Positions 1 to 10,030 of a DNA stretch of 17,556 nt are shown here, piece after piece. Positions within the stretch are counted from its first letter, which is position 1. Every line of letters begins with the position of its first letter. The stretch spans positions 1 through 17,556 of the forward strand of contig CALMBS010000320.1 in the NCBI GenBank assembly GCA_937860285.1. Reading direction: 5' to 3'. This DNA comes from an uncultured Chloroflexota bacterium (lineage in GTDB: Bacteria > Chloroflexota > Dehalococcoidia > UBA2247 > RBG-13-53-26). A program made the position numbers and the translations under genes. Below the pieces are notes generated by a model. The model did no database searches and was not told where the DNA came from. It saw only the letters and a program-made list of their open reading frames with translations.

Positions 1-110
1 CGTACGAGAGGACCTGCGGTGTGGTGGGCGCCGGACTGGCGGTTGCCGCCCTGCTTTACGGGGTCGGCATGCGTTCCCGGTGGCTGAAGGGGCGGGCTCC
101 TTCGGCTTGA
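1..110 (+). CDS. C-terminal end of an unidentified membrane protein (5' truncated)
   Basis: The frame with codons starting at position 3 is open from the window edge to a TGA at 108-110 (35 codons). It encodes a hydrophobic stretch, GVVGAGLAVAALLYGVG, followed by a basic tail (MRSRWLKGRAPSA). This is the pattern of a last transmembrane helix with positive residues on the cytoplasmic side. Third codon positions are mostly G or C, as in the neighbours, which supports real coding. The gene runs convergent to the acyl-CoA synthetase that ends at 243. The family cannot be named from so short a tail; a transporter subunit is possible but unsupported. Confidence 0.45.
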   Translation, partial: YERTCGVVGAGLAVAALLYGVGMRSRWLKGRAPSA

Positions 111-139
111 GTACCGCGCCGGCGGCCACTCCCCCGGCC

Positions 140-262
140 ATTTGAGCAGGACCCGGCCAGGATGGCCGCGAGCGGCCATTTGAGCAGGACCCGGCCCGGT
201 GACTGCGCCCTGAGCCTATTTGAGCAGGACCCGGCCCGGGTCCTACCTGAGCAGGACCCGGC
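140..262. repeat. Four irregularly spaced copies of a 15-19 bp direct repeat
   Basis: The core TTTGAGCAGGACCCGGC occurs at about 141-157, 179-195 and 219-235. A fourth, slightly divergent copy (TGAGCAGGACCCGGC) lies at 248-262. Spacings are 38, 40 and 27 bp, so this is not a regular CRISPR-like array. Copies 1 and 2 are also preceded by GGCCA. The fourth copy lies inside the convergent minus-strand gene and encodes its last residues (CRVLLR plus stop). The array may have arisen by repeated duplication of that gene's 3' end, or by insertion of a repeat-bearing element end that now supplies the gene's last codons. No transposase gene is present nearby. Confidence 0.8.
162..179. repeat. Inverted repeat between direct-repeat copies 1 and 2
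   Basis: ATGGCCGC (162-169) and GCGGCCAT (172-179) are perfect 8-bp complementary arms separated by only two bases. The element abuts the second direct-repeat copy and lies between two convergent genes (ending at 110 and 243). It could form a cruciform or a transcript-end hairpin. There is no T-run on either side, so an intrinsic terminator is not clear, and the 2-nt loop is too tight to form without opening the inner pairs. Confidence 0.45.
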
Positions 263-2954
263 AGTCTACCACCCGATAGCCTTCGCCCCGGGGCATGACC
301 TTCACCGGGTTCAGGTCCAGCTCGCTGATCTGGGGCAGGTCCTCCACCAGCGCGGAGAGCCGCAGCAGCAGGTCCTGAAGGGCTGGGGTGTCGGCGGGAG
401 GCGACCCCCGGAACCCCTCGAAGAGCCGGGCCATCCTGAGCGAGCTGATGAGCTCGCCGGCGTCCCTGTCCGTCAGGGGATGGAGCGCCACCGCCACGTC
501 GTTGAGCATCTCGGCGTAGATGCCGCCGGTGCCGAACATGATGACGGGGCCGAAGGACGGGTCCTGGGTGACACCGGCTATGCACTCGATTGCCCCCTTG
601 ACCATGGGCTGAACGGTCACCCCCTGCATCTCGGACTCACGCCCGATCTCCCGGAGCTTGCCCCTGATGATGTCGAAGGCGGCCTCCACCTCCGCGGCCG
701 AATTCAGGCCGAGCATGACCCCGCCCACGTCGGTCTTGTGGGTGATGGTGGCCGAGCTGAGCTTCACGGCCACCGGGAACCCGATCTTGGTGGCCAGCGC
801 CGCCGCCTCAGCGGCCGTCGCGGCGGACAGGGTCTCGACGGTCCGGATGCCGTAGCAGCCCAGCAGGTCGGAGGCGGCGCCGGCGGGCAGCCACAGAGGC
901 CGCCGGGGGGTGCCGGCCATCGCCTCCCGGACTATGCTTGCGGCCCGGGCCCGGCGAATGCCGCGCAGCCGCGGAACCCTTCCGGGCCTTCGCCGGGACA
1001 CGTCCCCGCACTGAACGGCCTTCTCCAGCGCTGCCACGGCGTCCTCCGGAAAGAGGAAGCTGGGCACGGGCTTCTGCCCTGCCCCCAGCTTCCGGAGCAT
1101 GCCCCTCTGGCCGATGAAGCAGGTCAGCAGGGCCTTTCCCCGGCGCCGGTAGGCCGGCATCACCCGGCGCAGGGCGGCTTCCATCTGTTCGTAGTCGATG
1201 ACCACGGGCGGCACGAATATGGCCAGCACCGCGTCCACATCAGGGTCGCCGGCCAGTATCTTCAGTACCCCCAGGAACTCGGCGGCGGTGGCGCCGGCGG
1301 TCAGGTCCAGCGGATTGCCGAGGCTGATGTCCCGTTTGGCGACGGCCTGCATGGCGGCCCGGGTCTCGGCCGAGAGGTCCGGGAGCACCAGCCGGTGATG
1401 GGAGGCGGCGTCTGCCGCGATGATCCCCGGACCTCCTCCGTTGGTGACCACCGCCAGCCTCCTGCCCCTGGGCATGGGCTGGGTGGACAGCAGGCCGGCG
1501 ACATCGAAGAGCTGCTCCACGGTCTCCACCCGTACCACCCCCGCCTGACGGAAGAGGGCATCGGACATGATGTCGGGCGTGGCCAGGGCGCCGGTATGGG
1601 ACTGCGCCGCCCGCGAGCCGGCGGCGGTGCTGCCGCCCTTGACCACCACTATGGGCTTGGACGCCGAGACCCGGCGGGCGATGCGGCCGAACTTGAGGGG
1701 ATCGCCGAAGGACTCCAGGTAGAGCAGGATCACCCGGGTGGCCCGGTCCTGCTCCCAGTACTGCAGCAGGTCCGCGGGGGAGATGTCGGCCCGGTTGCCG
1801 ATGCTGGCGAAGGTGGACAGGCCCAGGTTGAAGTTGCGGGCGTACTCCAGAACGACGAGGCCCATGGCCCCGCTCTGGGAGAGGAAGGCGATGTTCCCGG
1901 GACGGGGGGAGACCCTCGAGAAGGTGGCGTTGAGCCTGACGGACGGGTCGGTGTTGATGACCCCCATGCAGTTCGGTCCCACCAGCCTCATGCCGTGTCC
2001 CAGGGTGACCATCCGCAGCTCCTGCTCCCGCACAGCGCCGTCGTCGTCCCTCTCCCGAAAACCGTCGGAGATGACGATGAGGGCCCGCACCCCCTTCCGG
2101 CCGCACTCATCGGCCACGCCGATCACCAGCGGGGCCGGGACCACGATCACGGCCATGTCCACCGGGCCGGGTATGTCCAGGACCGAGGGGAAGGCCTTGA
2201 TGGAGAGTATGGCTTCTGCCCTGGGATTCACCGGGTGAACGACCCCGGAGAAGTTGCCCTGCATGATGGCCTGCATCACCAGGTGACCTATGCTTCTGGC
2301 GTCCCTGGAGGCGCCGATGACGGCCACGGAGCGCGGATGCAGCACGGCCCGCAGCGCGGCCAGAGTGGACTCCACCTCCCGCTTCTCCTCTTTCCTGGCC
2401 ACGGCCCTGGTGGGGGTGATGGGGAACACCACGTGGTAGACACCGCCCACCAGCACGCTGGTAACGTGGAAACCGTAGCTGCTGAAGACCTTCATCATGG
2501 CCTCGTTCTCCGCCAGCACATCGGCTTCGAAGACGGAGATGCCGTTGCGGCGGGCCACCTTGACCAGCCACTCCAGGAGCCGGGTGCCGATGCCCTTCCC
2601 CTGGTGGGCCTCGTGGACTACGAAGGCCACCTCTGCGGAGCGCTCGTCTGGCAGCCGGACGTAGCGGCCGATGGCGATGATGTCCCGCTGCCGGCCCCGG
2701 GGCACCTCGGCCACAAAGGCGAAGGTGTTCTTGTAGTCCACGGTGCAGAACCGGGCGGCGTCCTCCGGTCCCATCAGGCCCCGCGCGTGATGGAAACGGA
2801 GATAGAGGCTGTGCGGGGTGAGCCCGTTGACAAAGGACAGCCAGCGCCCGGCGTCATCGGCCCTGATGGGGCGGAAGATGACCAGCGATCCGTCCTTGAG
2901 GACTACCTCGGTCTCGAACTCGGATGGCGGTGACCCTACGGATTGCGTGGTCAT
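243..2954 (-). CDS. GNAT acetyltransferase fused to NDP(ADP)-forming acyl-CoA synthetase (Pat-like)
   Basis: A 903-residue fusion. The N-terminal GNAT domain (about 16-180) has the acetyl-CoA pyrophosphate-binding signature HQGKGIG at 117-123. It is followed by a CoA-binding Rossmann domain (about 200-300, SVAVIGAS), succinyl-CoA-ligase-like domains (about 350-640, SQSGAMG at 359-365) and an ATP-grasp subunit (about 685-900; KLSSATITHKTDVGG, FGTGGIYAEML, ELDLNPV). The family either makes acyl-CoA/ATP from acyl groups or, as Pat, acetylates lysines of metabolic enzymes such as AMP-forming Acs. His453 in SHTGALA matches the site of the ligase phosphohistidine and is retained, so ligase activity is plausible. 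Enterobacterial Pat has GNAT at the C-terminus; here the order is reversed. ATG start with AAGGGGGGAG about 4 nt upstream. Last gene of the probable operon, 42 bp after the flavodoxin-like gene. Its final six codons form one copy of the direct repeat that continues downstream. Soluble, cytoplasmic. Confidence 0.93.
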   Translation of the reverse strand: MTTQSVGSPPSEFETEVVLKDGSLVIFRPIRADDAGRWLSFVNGLTPHSLYLRFHHARGLMGPEDAARFCTVDYKNTFAFVAEVPRGRQRDIIAIGRYVRLPDERSAEVAFVVHEAHQGKGIGTRLLEWLVKVARRNGISVFEADVLAENEAMMKVFSSYGFHVTSVLVGGVYHVVFPITPTRAVARKEEKREVESTLAALRAVLHPRSVAVIGASRDARSIGHLVMQAIMQGNFSGVVHPVNPRAEAILSIKAFPSVLDIPGPVDMAVIVVPAPLVIGVADECGRKGVRALIVISDGFRERDDDGAVREQELRMVTLGHGMRLVGPNCMGVINTDPSVRLNATFSRVSPRPGNIAFLSQSGAMGLVVLEYARNFNLGLSTFASIGNRADISPADLLQYWEQDRATRVILLYLESFGDPLKFGRIARRVSASKPIVVVKGGSTAAGSRAAQSHTGALATPDIMSDALFRQAGVVRVETVEQLFDVAGLLSTQPMPRGRRLAVVTNGGGPGIIAADAASHHRLVLPDLSAETRAAMQAVAKRDISLGNPLDLTAGATAAEFLGVLKILAGDPDVDAVLAIFVPPVVIDYEQMEAALRRVMPAYRRRGKALLTCFIGQRGMLRKLGAGQKPVPSFLFPEDAVAALEKAVQCGDVSRRRPGRVPRLRGIRRARAASIVREAMAGTPRRPLWLPAGAASDLLGCYGIRTVETLSAATAAEAAALATKIGFPVAVKLSSATITHKTDVGGVMLGLNSAAEVEAAFDIIRGKLREIGRESEMQGVTVQPMVKGAIECIAGVTQDPSFGPVIMFGTGGIYAEMLNDVAVALHPLTDRDAGELISSLRMARLFEGFRGSPPADTPALQDLLLRLSALVEDLPQISELDLNPVKVMPRGEGYRVVDCRVLLR

Positions 2955-2996
2955 TGGCTCCCCCCTTAACCGCCCTGCGCTCTTCCCCCGGCCGGG

Positions 2997-3494
2997 TCAA
3001 CGGACCTTGGCCAGGACCCCCCGGGCCCACTGTCGCGCCCGCTCCAGCCTGGCGGCATCGGGCTGCCCGATGGTGGATGGCCGGTCCTTGGCCCAGGCGA
3101 TCAGCTTCTCATCCTTGCTCTTGGTCATGAAGTCGGCCACCTGCTCTGAGAGCTCGCCCTGGCAGTGGAAGACGCCGGCCAGCCTGGCCCCGGCGGCGGC
3201 GGCCCGGCAGCTGTCCAGCCACCCGGGCAGCTCCGGGGAGTCCTCGGGCGAGGCGTGCGTAATGAACAGGGCGATATTCCGTCCGGCGGCGTGCTTCTGC
3301 AGGAAGTCGGCGGCGGGCTTGGCCGGGGCGTAGGCCTGGATGGGGAACCCGACGAAGGCCAGGTCGTAGCCGTCAAGGGCCTGGACCTGCGGCAGCTCCT
3401 TGAGCTCCCTGCCGCCCTCGACCTGGTCGAAGATGGCCTGGGCCACCTTCCTGGTGTTCCCGGTCTGCGAGACATAGGTGACCAGAACCTTCAT
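2997..3494 (-). CDS. Flavodoxin-like FMN-binding protein
   Basis: 165 residues, a normal size for flavodoxin. The N-terminus MKVLVTYVSQTGNTRKVAQA is a beta strand followed by the FMN phosphate-binding loop SQTGNTRKVA (about 9-18). DLAFVGFPIQAYAP (about 45-58) is the second flavin loop region, and NIALFITHASPED begins the strand and loop expected to cap the isoalloxazine ring. The family carries electrons or acts as a small NAD(P)H-dependent reductase in the cytoplasm; the partner is unknown. ATG start with a strong GGAGGAGGG ribosome site 6 nt upstream. It lies 50 bp after the trehalose synthase and 42 bp before the acyl-CoA synthetase, so it is probably co-transcribed. A perfect -10 hexamer in the upstream gap may give extra expression. 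The exact subfamily is not resolved. Confidence 0.9.
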   Translation of the reverse strand: MKVLVTYVSQTGNTRKVAQAIFDQVEGGRELKELPQVQALDGYDLAFVGFPIQAYAPAKPAADFLQKHAAGRNIALFITHASPEDSPELPGWLDSCRAAAAGARLAGVFHCQGELSEQVADFMTKSKDEKLIAWAKDRPSTIGQPDAARLERARQWARGVLAKVR

Positions 3495-3529
3495 GATCTA
3501 CCCTCCTCCAAGTCAATATCCCATAAGCC

Positions 3530-3535
3530 ATTATA
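3530..3535 (-). promoter_or_regulatory. Possible internal promoter (-10) before the flavodoxin-like gene
   Basis: On the minus strand a perfect TATAAT lies in the 50-bp gap between the trehalose synthase stop (3545) and the flavodoxin start (3494). It would place a start near 3523 and leave a leader of about 29 nt containing the strong GGAGGAGGG site. No good -35 lies 16-18 bp upstream (the 17-bp position reads TGCTGG), and there is no extended TG. It may therefore be weak, activator-dependent or chance. Confidence 0.4.
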
Positions 3536-3544
3536 CCGTGTCGA

Positions 3545-6937
<3,393 letters not shown>

Positions 6938-6958
6938 AGCCGTTTCCCGGGAACGGCT
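6938..6958. promoter_or_regulatory. Near-perfect palindrome directly upstream of the trehalose synthase gene
   Basis: AGCCGTT (6938-6944) and AACGGCT (6952-6958) are perfect 7-bp complementary arms around a central TCCCGGG. The inner CCC/GGG also pairs, so almost the whole 21 bp is a dyad. It touches the GTG at 6937 and lies 22-28 bp before the alternative ATG starts. As DNA it resembles an operator for a dimeric regulator; as RNA it would hide the GGGAAA that could serve as the ribosome site for GTG. Either role would regulate treS separately from the first gene. Confidence 0.5.
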
Positions 6959-6974
6959 CCGGCACAGATCCGGA

Positions 6975-7004
6975 CCGGCCGCCCGACGGCCGGCACCTGC
7001 CGGC
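6975..7004 (-). promoter_or_regulatory. Two overlapping hairpins between the pseudo-receiver and treS genes
   Basis: In the minus-strand transcript, hairpin A pairs 6999-7004 with 6989-6994 (GCCGGC arms, 4-nt loop) and starts 2 bp after the upstream stop codon. Hairpin B pairs 6987-6993 with 6975-6981 (CCGGCCG/CGGCCGG arms, 5-nt loop). They share 6989-6993, so they cannot form together. Neither is followed by a U-run. They may modulate read-through, mRNA processing or treS translation; the high G+C content means chance pairing is possible. Confidence 0.4.
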
Positions 7005-7006
7005 GC

Positions 7007-7423
7007 CTACCCGCCCAGCGTAGCCCGCACGTATTCCGCCAGCTGCTCCCCGCCCACGGGCTTGGTGAAGACCCCCCTGGCGCCGTGCAGCAGGCTCTCC
7101 GTCTGCACCGAGGAGCTGCGCTGATCGGCTATTACCAGGAAAGGAATCTTCTCCGCCCGCAGCCTCTCACAGTGCCTCCACACCGACTGGCCCAACCCGG
7201 CCAGGTCTATGACCGCCAATGCCACCCTCTCCCCGCTCCGGATGATGGCATCCATGCCGGCCAGGGAGGTGGCCACCCGCATCTCGTACCTCTGCCTCCT
7301 CAGGGACTGGCCCAGTTGCTGGACGTCGCCGGGCCTGCTGCTGACCAGCATCACCGCCAGCTTGCCCGGCCGCCTCTCTCTCAGCGCCTCGGTGACTCCG
7401 CGGTCCCTGCCATACACCCCCAT
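7007..7423 (-). CDS. Degenerate CheY-like receiver (pseudo-receiver) domain protein
   Basis: 138 residues, about one receiver domain (roughly 20-137) after a short basic N-terminus. The fold is readable: strand 1 KLAVMLVSS, strand 3 LAVIDLAG with Asp73 at the phosphoacceptor position, strand 4 IPFLVIAD, strand 5 GVFTKPVG with the conserved Lys121, then a C-terminal helix. The paired acidic residues that bind Mg2+ after strand 1 are replaced by Ser28-Ser29, and the switch Thr/Ser after strand 4 by Ala99. Normal phosphorelay signalling is therefore doubtful. No output domain. ATG start with GAGGTGG 5 nt upstream. First gene of the operon, about 20 nt behind a strong predicted promoter, and divergent from the GH38 gene. 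It may act by protein-protein contact or small-ligand binding; no partner kinase is visible in this operon. Confidence 0.75.
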   Translation of the reverse strand: MGVYGRDRGVTEALRERRPGKLAVMLVSSRPGDVQQLGQSLRRQRYEMRVATSLAGMDAIIRSGERVALAVIDLAGLGQSVWRHCERLRAEKIPFLVIADQRSSSVQTESLLHGARGVFTKPVGGEQLAEYVRATLGG

Positions 7424-7448
7424 AGCACCACCTCACGCCCGATCATAT

Positions 7449-7477
7449 ATTCTGTCGGCCCTCGACATTGTTGTCAA
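7449..7477 (-). promoter_or_regulatory. Sigma70-like promoter of the pseudo-receiver/treS operon
   Basis: On the minus strand a perfect -35 TTGACA (7472-7477) and a -10 CAGAAT (7449-7454, 4 of 6) are separated by exactly 17 bp. The start site would be near 7442, leaving a leader of about 20 nt that includes GAGGTGG before the ATG at 7423. A TATATGAT just downstream (7442-7449 region) is a possible alternative -10 with poorer spacing. Confidence 0.65.
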
Positions 7478-7483
7478 AGGGCC
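7457..7483. promoter_or_regulatory. Operator-like interrupted dyad over the operon -35
   Basis: Outer arms GGCCCT (7457-7462) and AGGGCC (7478-7483) flank inner arms GACA (7464-7467) and TGTC (7472-7475) with TTGT between. The two pairs of arms share almost the same centre (offset by half a base). The element covers the whole -35 hexamer of the minus-strand promoter and lies about 75 bp upstream of the plus-strand -10, so a bound repressor could block the operon and possibly affect both directions. Confidence 0.45.
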
Positions 7484-7558
7484 GGCGGCACCGGTCCTGC
7501 CTGGAGCTCCCCCACCAGCAGTCTAATACGTCCGGCCGTGCTATTCAACTGGTCTCTC

Positions 7559-7567
7559 TGGTATGAT
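7559..7567 (+). promoter_or_regulatory. Extended -10 promoter of the GH38 gene
   Basis: TGGTATGAT is an extended -10 (TGn plus TATGAT, 5 of 6). The -35 is poor (GTGCTA at 18 bp spacing), as is usual for extended -10 promoters. The predicted start, about 7573-7575, is only 3-5 nt before the ATG at 7578. In-frame TGA at 7569-7571 rules out any start further upstream, and no Shine-Dalgarno sequence precedes the ATG. Together these suggest a leaderless or near-leaderless mRNA. Confidence 0.6.
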
Positions 7568-7577
7568 GTGACCAGCC

Positions 7578-9995
7578 ATGTCAGGCGGGCGGGAAGCGGA
7601 GATCCGGGCCCGGCTGGGCGTCCCGGATGATGCGCAGCGGGTCATCATATTCGCGGAGTCCAGCCACTGGGACCCCAACTGGAGGCTCACCTCCGGCGAC
7701 TACTTCCGGCGCCTGGTCGGACCGAACCTGGACAAGGCCGTTGGCGAGCTCCTCCGGGAGCCCCGCCGCGTGTACTCGGTCGAGTGTGTCTTCTTCCTCC
7801 GCCTCTACTGGGAGGGGCGGCCGCAGCAGCGGGACACCGTGAGGAGGCTGGTCAACGAGGGCCGGCTGCGTCTCACGTCCAGCGGCGTCACCACCGCCGA
7901 CACCATCCTGCCGGGCGCCGAGGCCATCCTCCGGGACCTGCTGCTGGGCCAGGAGTGGCTTCGCGGCCAGGGCATGGTGCAGGAGCCCCCGCTGGCCTAC
8001 TTCCCCGACAGCTTCGGCGGCTCGCCGGCCCTGCCTTCGTTGCTGAGGGCAGCCGGCTTCACCCAGGCGGCGCTGACTCACATCGACGGCGCGCTCCACC
8101 CCAGCTCCTATCACGAGCGGGTGTTCCGGCGATTTCCCCGGCCGGGCTCCAGCGCCGCCCGGCTGGAGAGGAAAGAGCGCTGCCTGGATTTCGTCTGGCG
8201 CGGGCCCGACGGCGCCGAGGTCCTCTGCCACTGGAACCGCCACGGGTACAACCAGGGCGATACCCTGGCCTACCGCGGCCTGGGCCGGGGAGGGCTCAGC
8301 AACTTCGCCCTCCCGGACCGCTCCGACCGGAACGTGGCCGGCAAGGTGCGGCGCTTCGCCCGGCAGCTGCTGCCCTTTGCCCGGACTCCGTACCTGTTCT
8401 GCGCCATCGGCGGCGATTTCATAGATCCCATCCCGGGCCTGGTGGCCCTTCTGGACCGCTACAACCGGCGCCACTGCCCCTCGAGCGGCACATGGGCGGT
8501 CAACGCCGGGCTGGATGACTACCTGGCCCTGGTGGACTGCTACCGCCCGGCGCTGCCCGTCCTCGAGATGGACCCCAACCCGTGCTGGATGGGGTTCTAC
8601 GCCAGCCGGCCCTCCCTCAAGAGGAAGTGCCGCGAACTGGCCGACGCGCTGCAGGCGGCCGAGCACCTGTCGCTCCTGCCGGAGAACGAGGGGCAGGCGG
8701 AGCGGGTGTCGGGGGCCATCGCGGAGGGTTGGTGGCGGGCCGCCGCCTCCAACCACCATGACTTCATCACCGGCACGGCGGCGGACGGCGTGGTGCGCGC
8801 GGAGCAGGAGCCCTGGCTGGACCTGGGGATCGCGGAGGCCGGGGCGGCCACGGCGGACCTGGTAATGCCCGGGGGGGACCAGGAGCCAACCCGGGCCGCG
8901 CCGCCGCAGTGGCGGCGGCGCGAGGGCGTCCTGGAGATCACCACGCCGGACTATGTTGTGGAGATGGACGAACGCCGGGGAGGCTCCATCGTGTCCGCCC
9001 GGCACCCGGTGACGCAGGAGCCGCTGCTGTCTCTCTCGGACTTCGTGGTCAGCTACCGCGATTCCGGCGGCCTGTGGAGGATGGGCCACGAGTACCTCGG
9101 GGGCTGGCTGAGGGAGGCCGGACGCTCGTCCGATCGCCCTGCCCGGTTGGAGGTGCACGAGGAGGACGGCCGGGGCCTGGAGGTCTCCTCTACCGTGCAG
9201 GTGGACGGGCAGACCGTCCGCCGGGCCTGCTCGTTCTCCTCCGAGTCGCCGGCCATCAGGTTCCGGGTGGAAGGCCGGGCCGGTGACCGCCGCACGGTGG
9301 CCGTCCGGTTCGGCACGGGCCTGGCCCCGGACCGCCTGTCCATGGACGCGCCGGGCGGCATCGTGGTCCGGCCGCTGAACAGGGTCTACTCCCCCACCTT
9401 CTGGCCGGCCCAGAGCTTCGTCCACTTCCAGGACGGGGCCAGCGGCCGGGGCGTGGCCCTCTGCCTTTCCCTGCCGGGGGCGGTGGCCTGCCGGCCCGAT
9501 GGTACGCTGGAGCTGGTGGTCCTGCGCAATGCCACCGGCGAGCGGGTCCTGGGGCTCTTCCCGCTGCAGGGCATGACGGTGTCGGGGCATGAGACAGCGC
9601 CGCACCGGTGCGAGTACGCGCTGCTCTTCACGGAGGCCGGCGACTGGAGGGAGAACTCCATCCCGCTGGCGGCCCGGAGGGCCTTCGGCAGGCCCCGTGA
9701 CCAGGGAGCCCGGCCGGTCCCCGCCGGACCCGGCGCAGCTCTGGCGGCCACCGATCGCCCGGAGGTCAGGGTGGCCGCCGTCAAGCCCGCCGCCTGCGGC
9801 GGCGGGACCATCCTGCGGCTGGAGAGCTGGGGGGAAACGGGTCTGCCGGTCGTCGTGAGCGTCCGCGGCCGCCCCCTCACGGCCGCCTTCCTGTGCGATG
9901 CCCGGGAGCGCGACATCGGTCCGCTGCCGGTCAGCGGCCAGACCGTCCGCCTGGCCATGCCCGGGGCCATCGCTTCCGTCCGGGTGCTCGCCTGA
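7578..9995 (+). CDS. GH38 alpha-mannosidase-like glycoside hydrolase
   Basis: 805 residues. The catalytic barrel (about 20-300) has SSHWDPNW with the zinc ligands His30 and Asp32, the conserved region SSGVTTADTILPGAEAILRDLL, and PDSFGGSPALP with the nucleophile and zinc ligand Asp144. A helical middle domain (about 330-420) contains NHHDFITGT, supplying His394 as fourth ligand. The remainder (about 445-805) is the all-beta sugar-binding region, ending in a small strand domain (MPGAIASVRVLA). All zinc-site residues known from Golgi mannosidase II have counterparts, so hydrolysis of alpha-mannosides (or a related substrate) is expected. No signal peptide or membrane segment: probably cytoplasmic. 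Subfamily and real substrate are unclear. Start fixed by an in-frame stop at 7569. Divergent from the treS operon and convergent with the kinase-cyclase gene, 35 bp away. Confidence 0.88.
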   Translation: MSGGREAEIRARLGVPDDAQRVIIFAESSHWDPNWRLTSGDYFRRLVGPNLDKAVGELLREPRRVYSVECVFFLRLYWEGRPQQRDTVRRLVNEGRLRLTSSGVTTADTILPGAEAILRDLLLGQEWLRGQGMVQEPPLAYFPDSFGGSPALPSLLRAAGFTQAALTHIDGALHPSSYHERVFRRFPRPGSSAARLERKERCLDFVWRGPDGAEVLCHWNRHGYNQGDTLAYRGLGRGGLSNFALPDRSDRNVAGKVRRFARQLLPFARTPYLFCAIGGDFIDPIPGLVALLDRYNRRHCPSSGTWAVNAGLDDYLALVDCYRPALPVLEMDPNPCWMGFYASRPSLKRKCRELADALQAAEHLSLLPENEGQAERVSGAIAEGWWRAAASNHHDFITGTAADGVVRAEQEPWLDLGIAEAGAATADLVMPGGDQEPTRAAPPQWRRREGVLEITTPDYVVEMDERRGGSIVSARHPVTQEPLLSLSDFVVSYRDSGGLWRMGHEYLGGWLREAGRSSDRPARLEVHEEDGRGLEVSSTVQVDGQTVRRACSFSSESPAIRFRVEGRAGDRRTVAVRFGTGLAPDRLSMDAPGGIVVRPLNRVYSPTFWPAQSFVHFQDGASGRGVALCLSLPGAVACRPDGTLELVVLRNATGERVLGLFPLQGMTVSGHETAPHRCEYALLFTEAGDWRENSIPLAARRAFGRPRDQGARPVPAGPGAALAATDRPEVRVAAVKPAACGGGTILRLESWGETGLPVVVSVRGRPLTAAFLCDARERDIGPLPVSGQTVRLAMPGAIASVRVLA

Positions 9996-9999
9996 GGGA

Positions 10000-10013
10000 C
10001 CCGCCGCGGCGGG
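10000..10013. terminator. Perfect palindrome between two convergent genes
   Basis: CCCGCCGCGGCGGG is a perfect 14-bp palindrome in the 35-bp gap between the GH38 stop (9995) and the kinase-cyclase stop (10031). Its position suggests a shared bidirectional transcript end. There is no T-run on either strand, and a hairpin would need to open central pairs to form a loop, so it is not a textbook intrinsic terminator. Confidence 0.4.
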
Positions 10014-10030
10014 CGCCGGCCCGACGCGCG

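Noticed and set aside
140..262. CRISPR array
   Set aside because: Only four short copies with unequal spacing (38, 40, 27 bp), one copy inside a coding sequence, and no cas gene in the window.
162..2933. Plus-strand open frame of 923 codons opposite the acyl-CoA synthetase gene
   Set aside because: Its translation is rich in Gly, His, Pro and Arg with no domain signature, and the minus strand encodes a clear multidomain enzyme over the same span. Such frames are expected opposite high-G+C genes.
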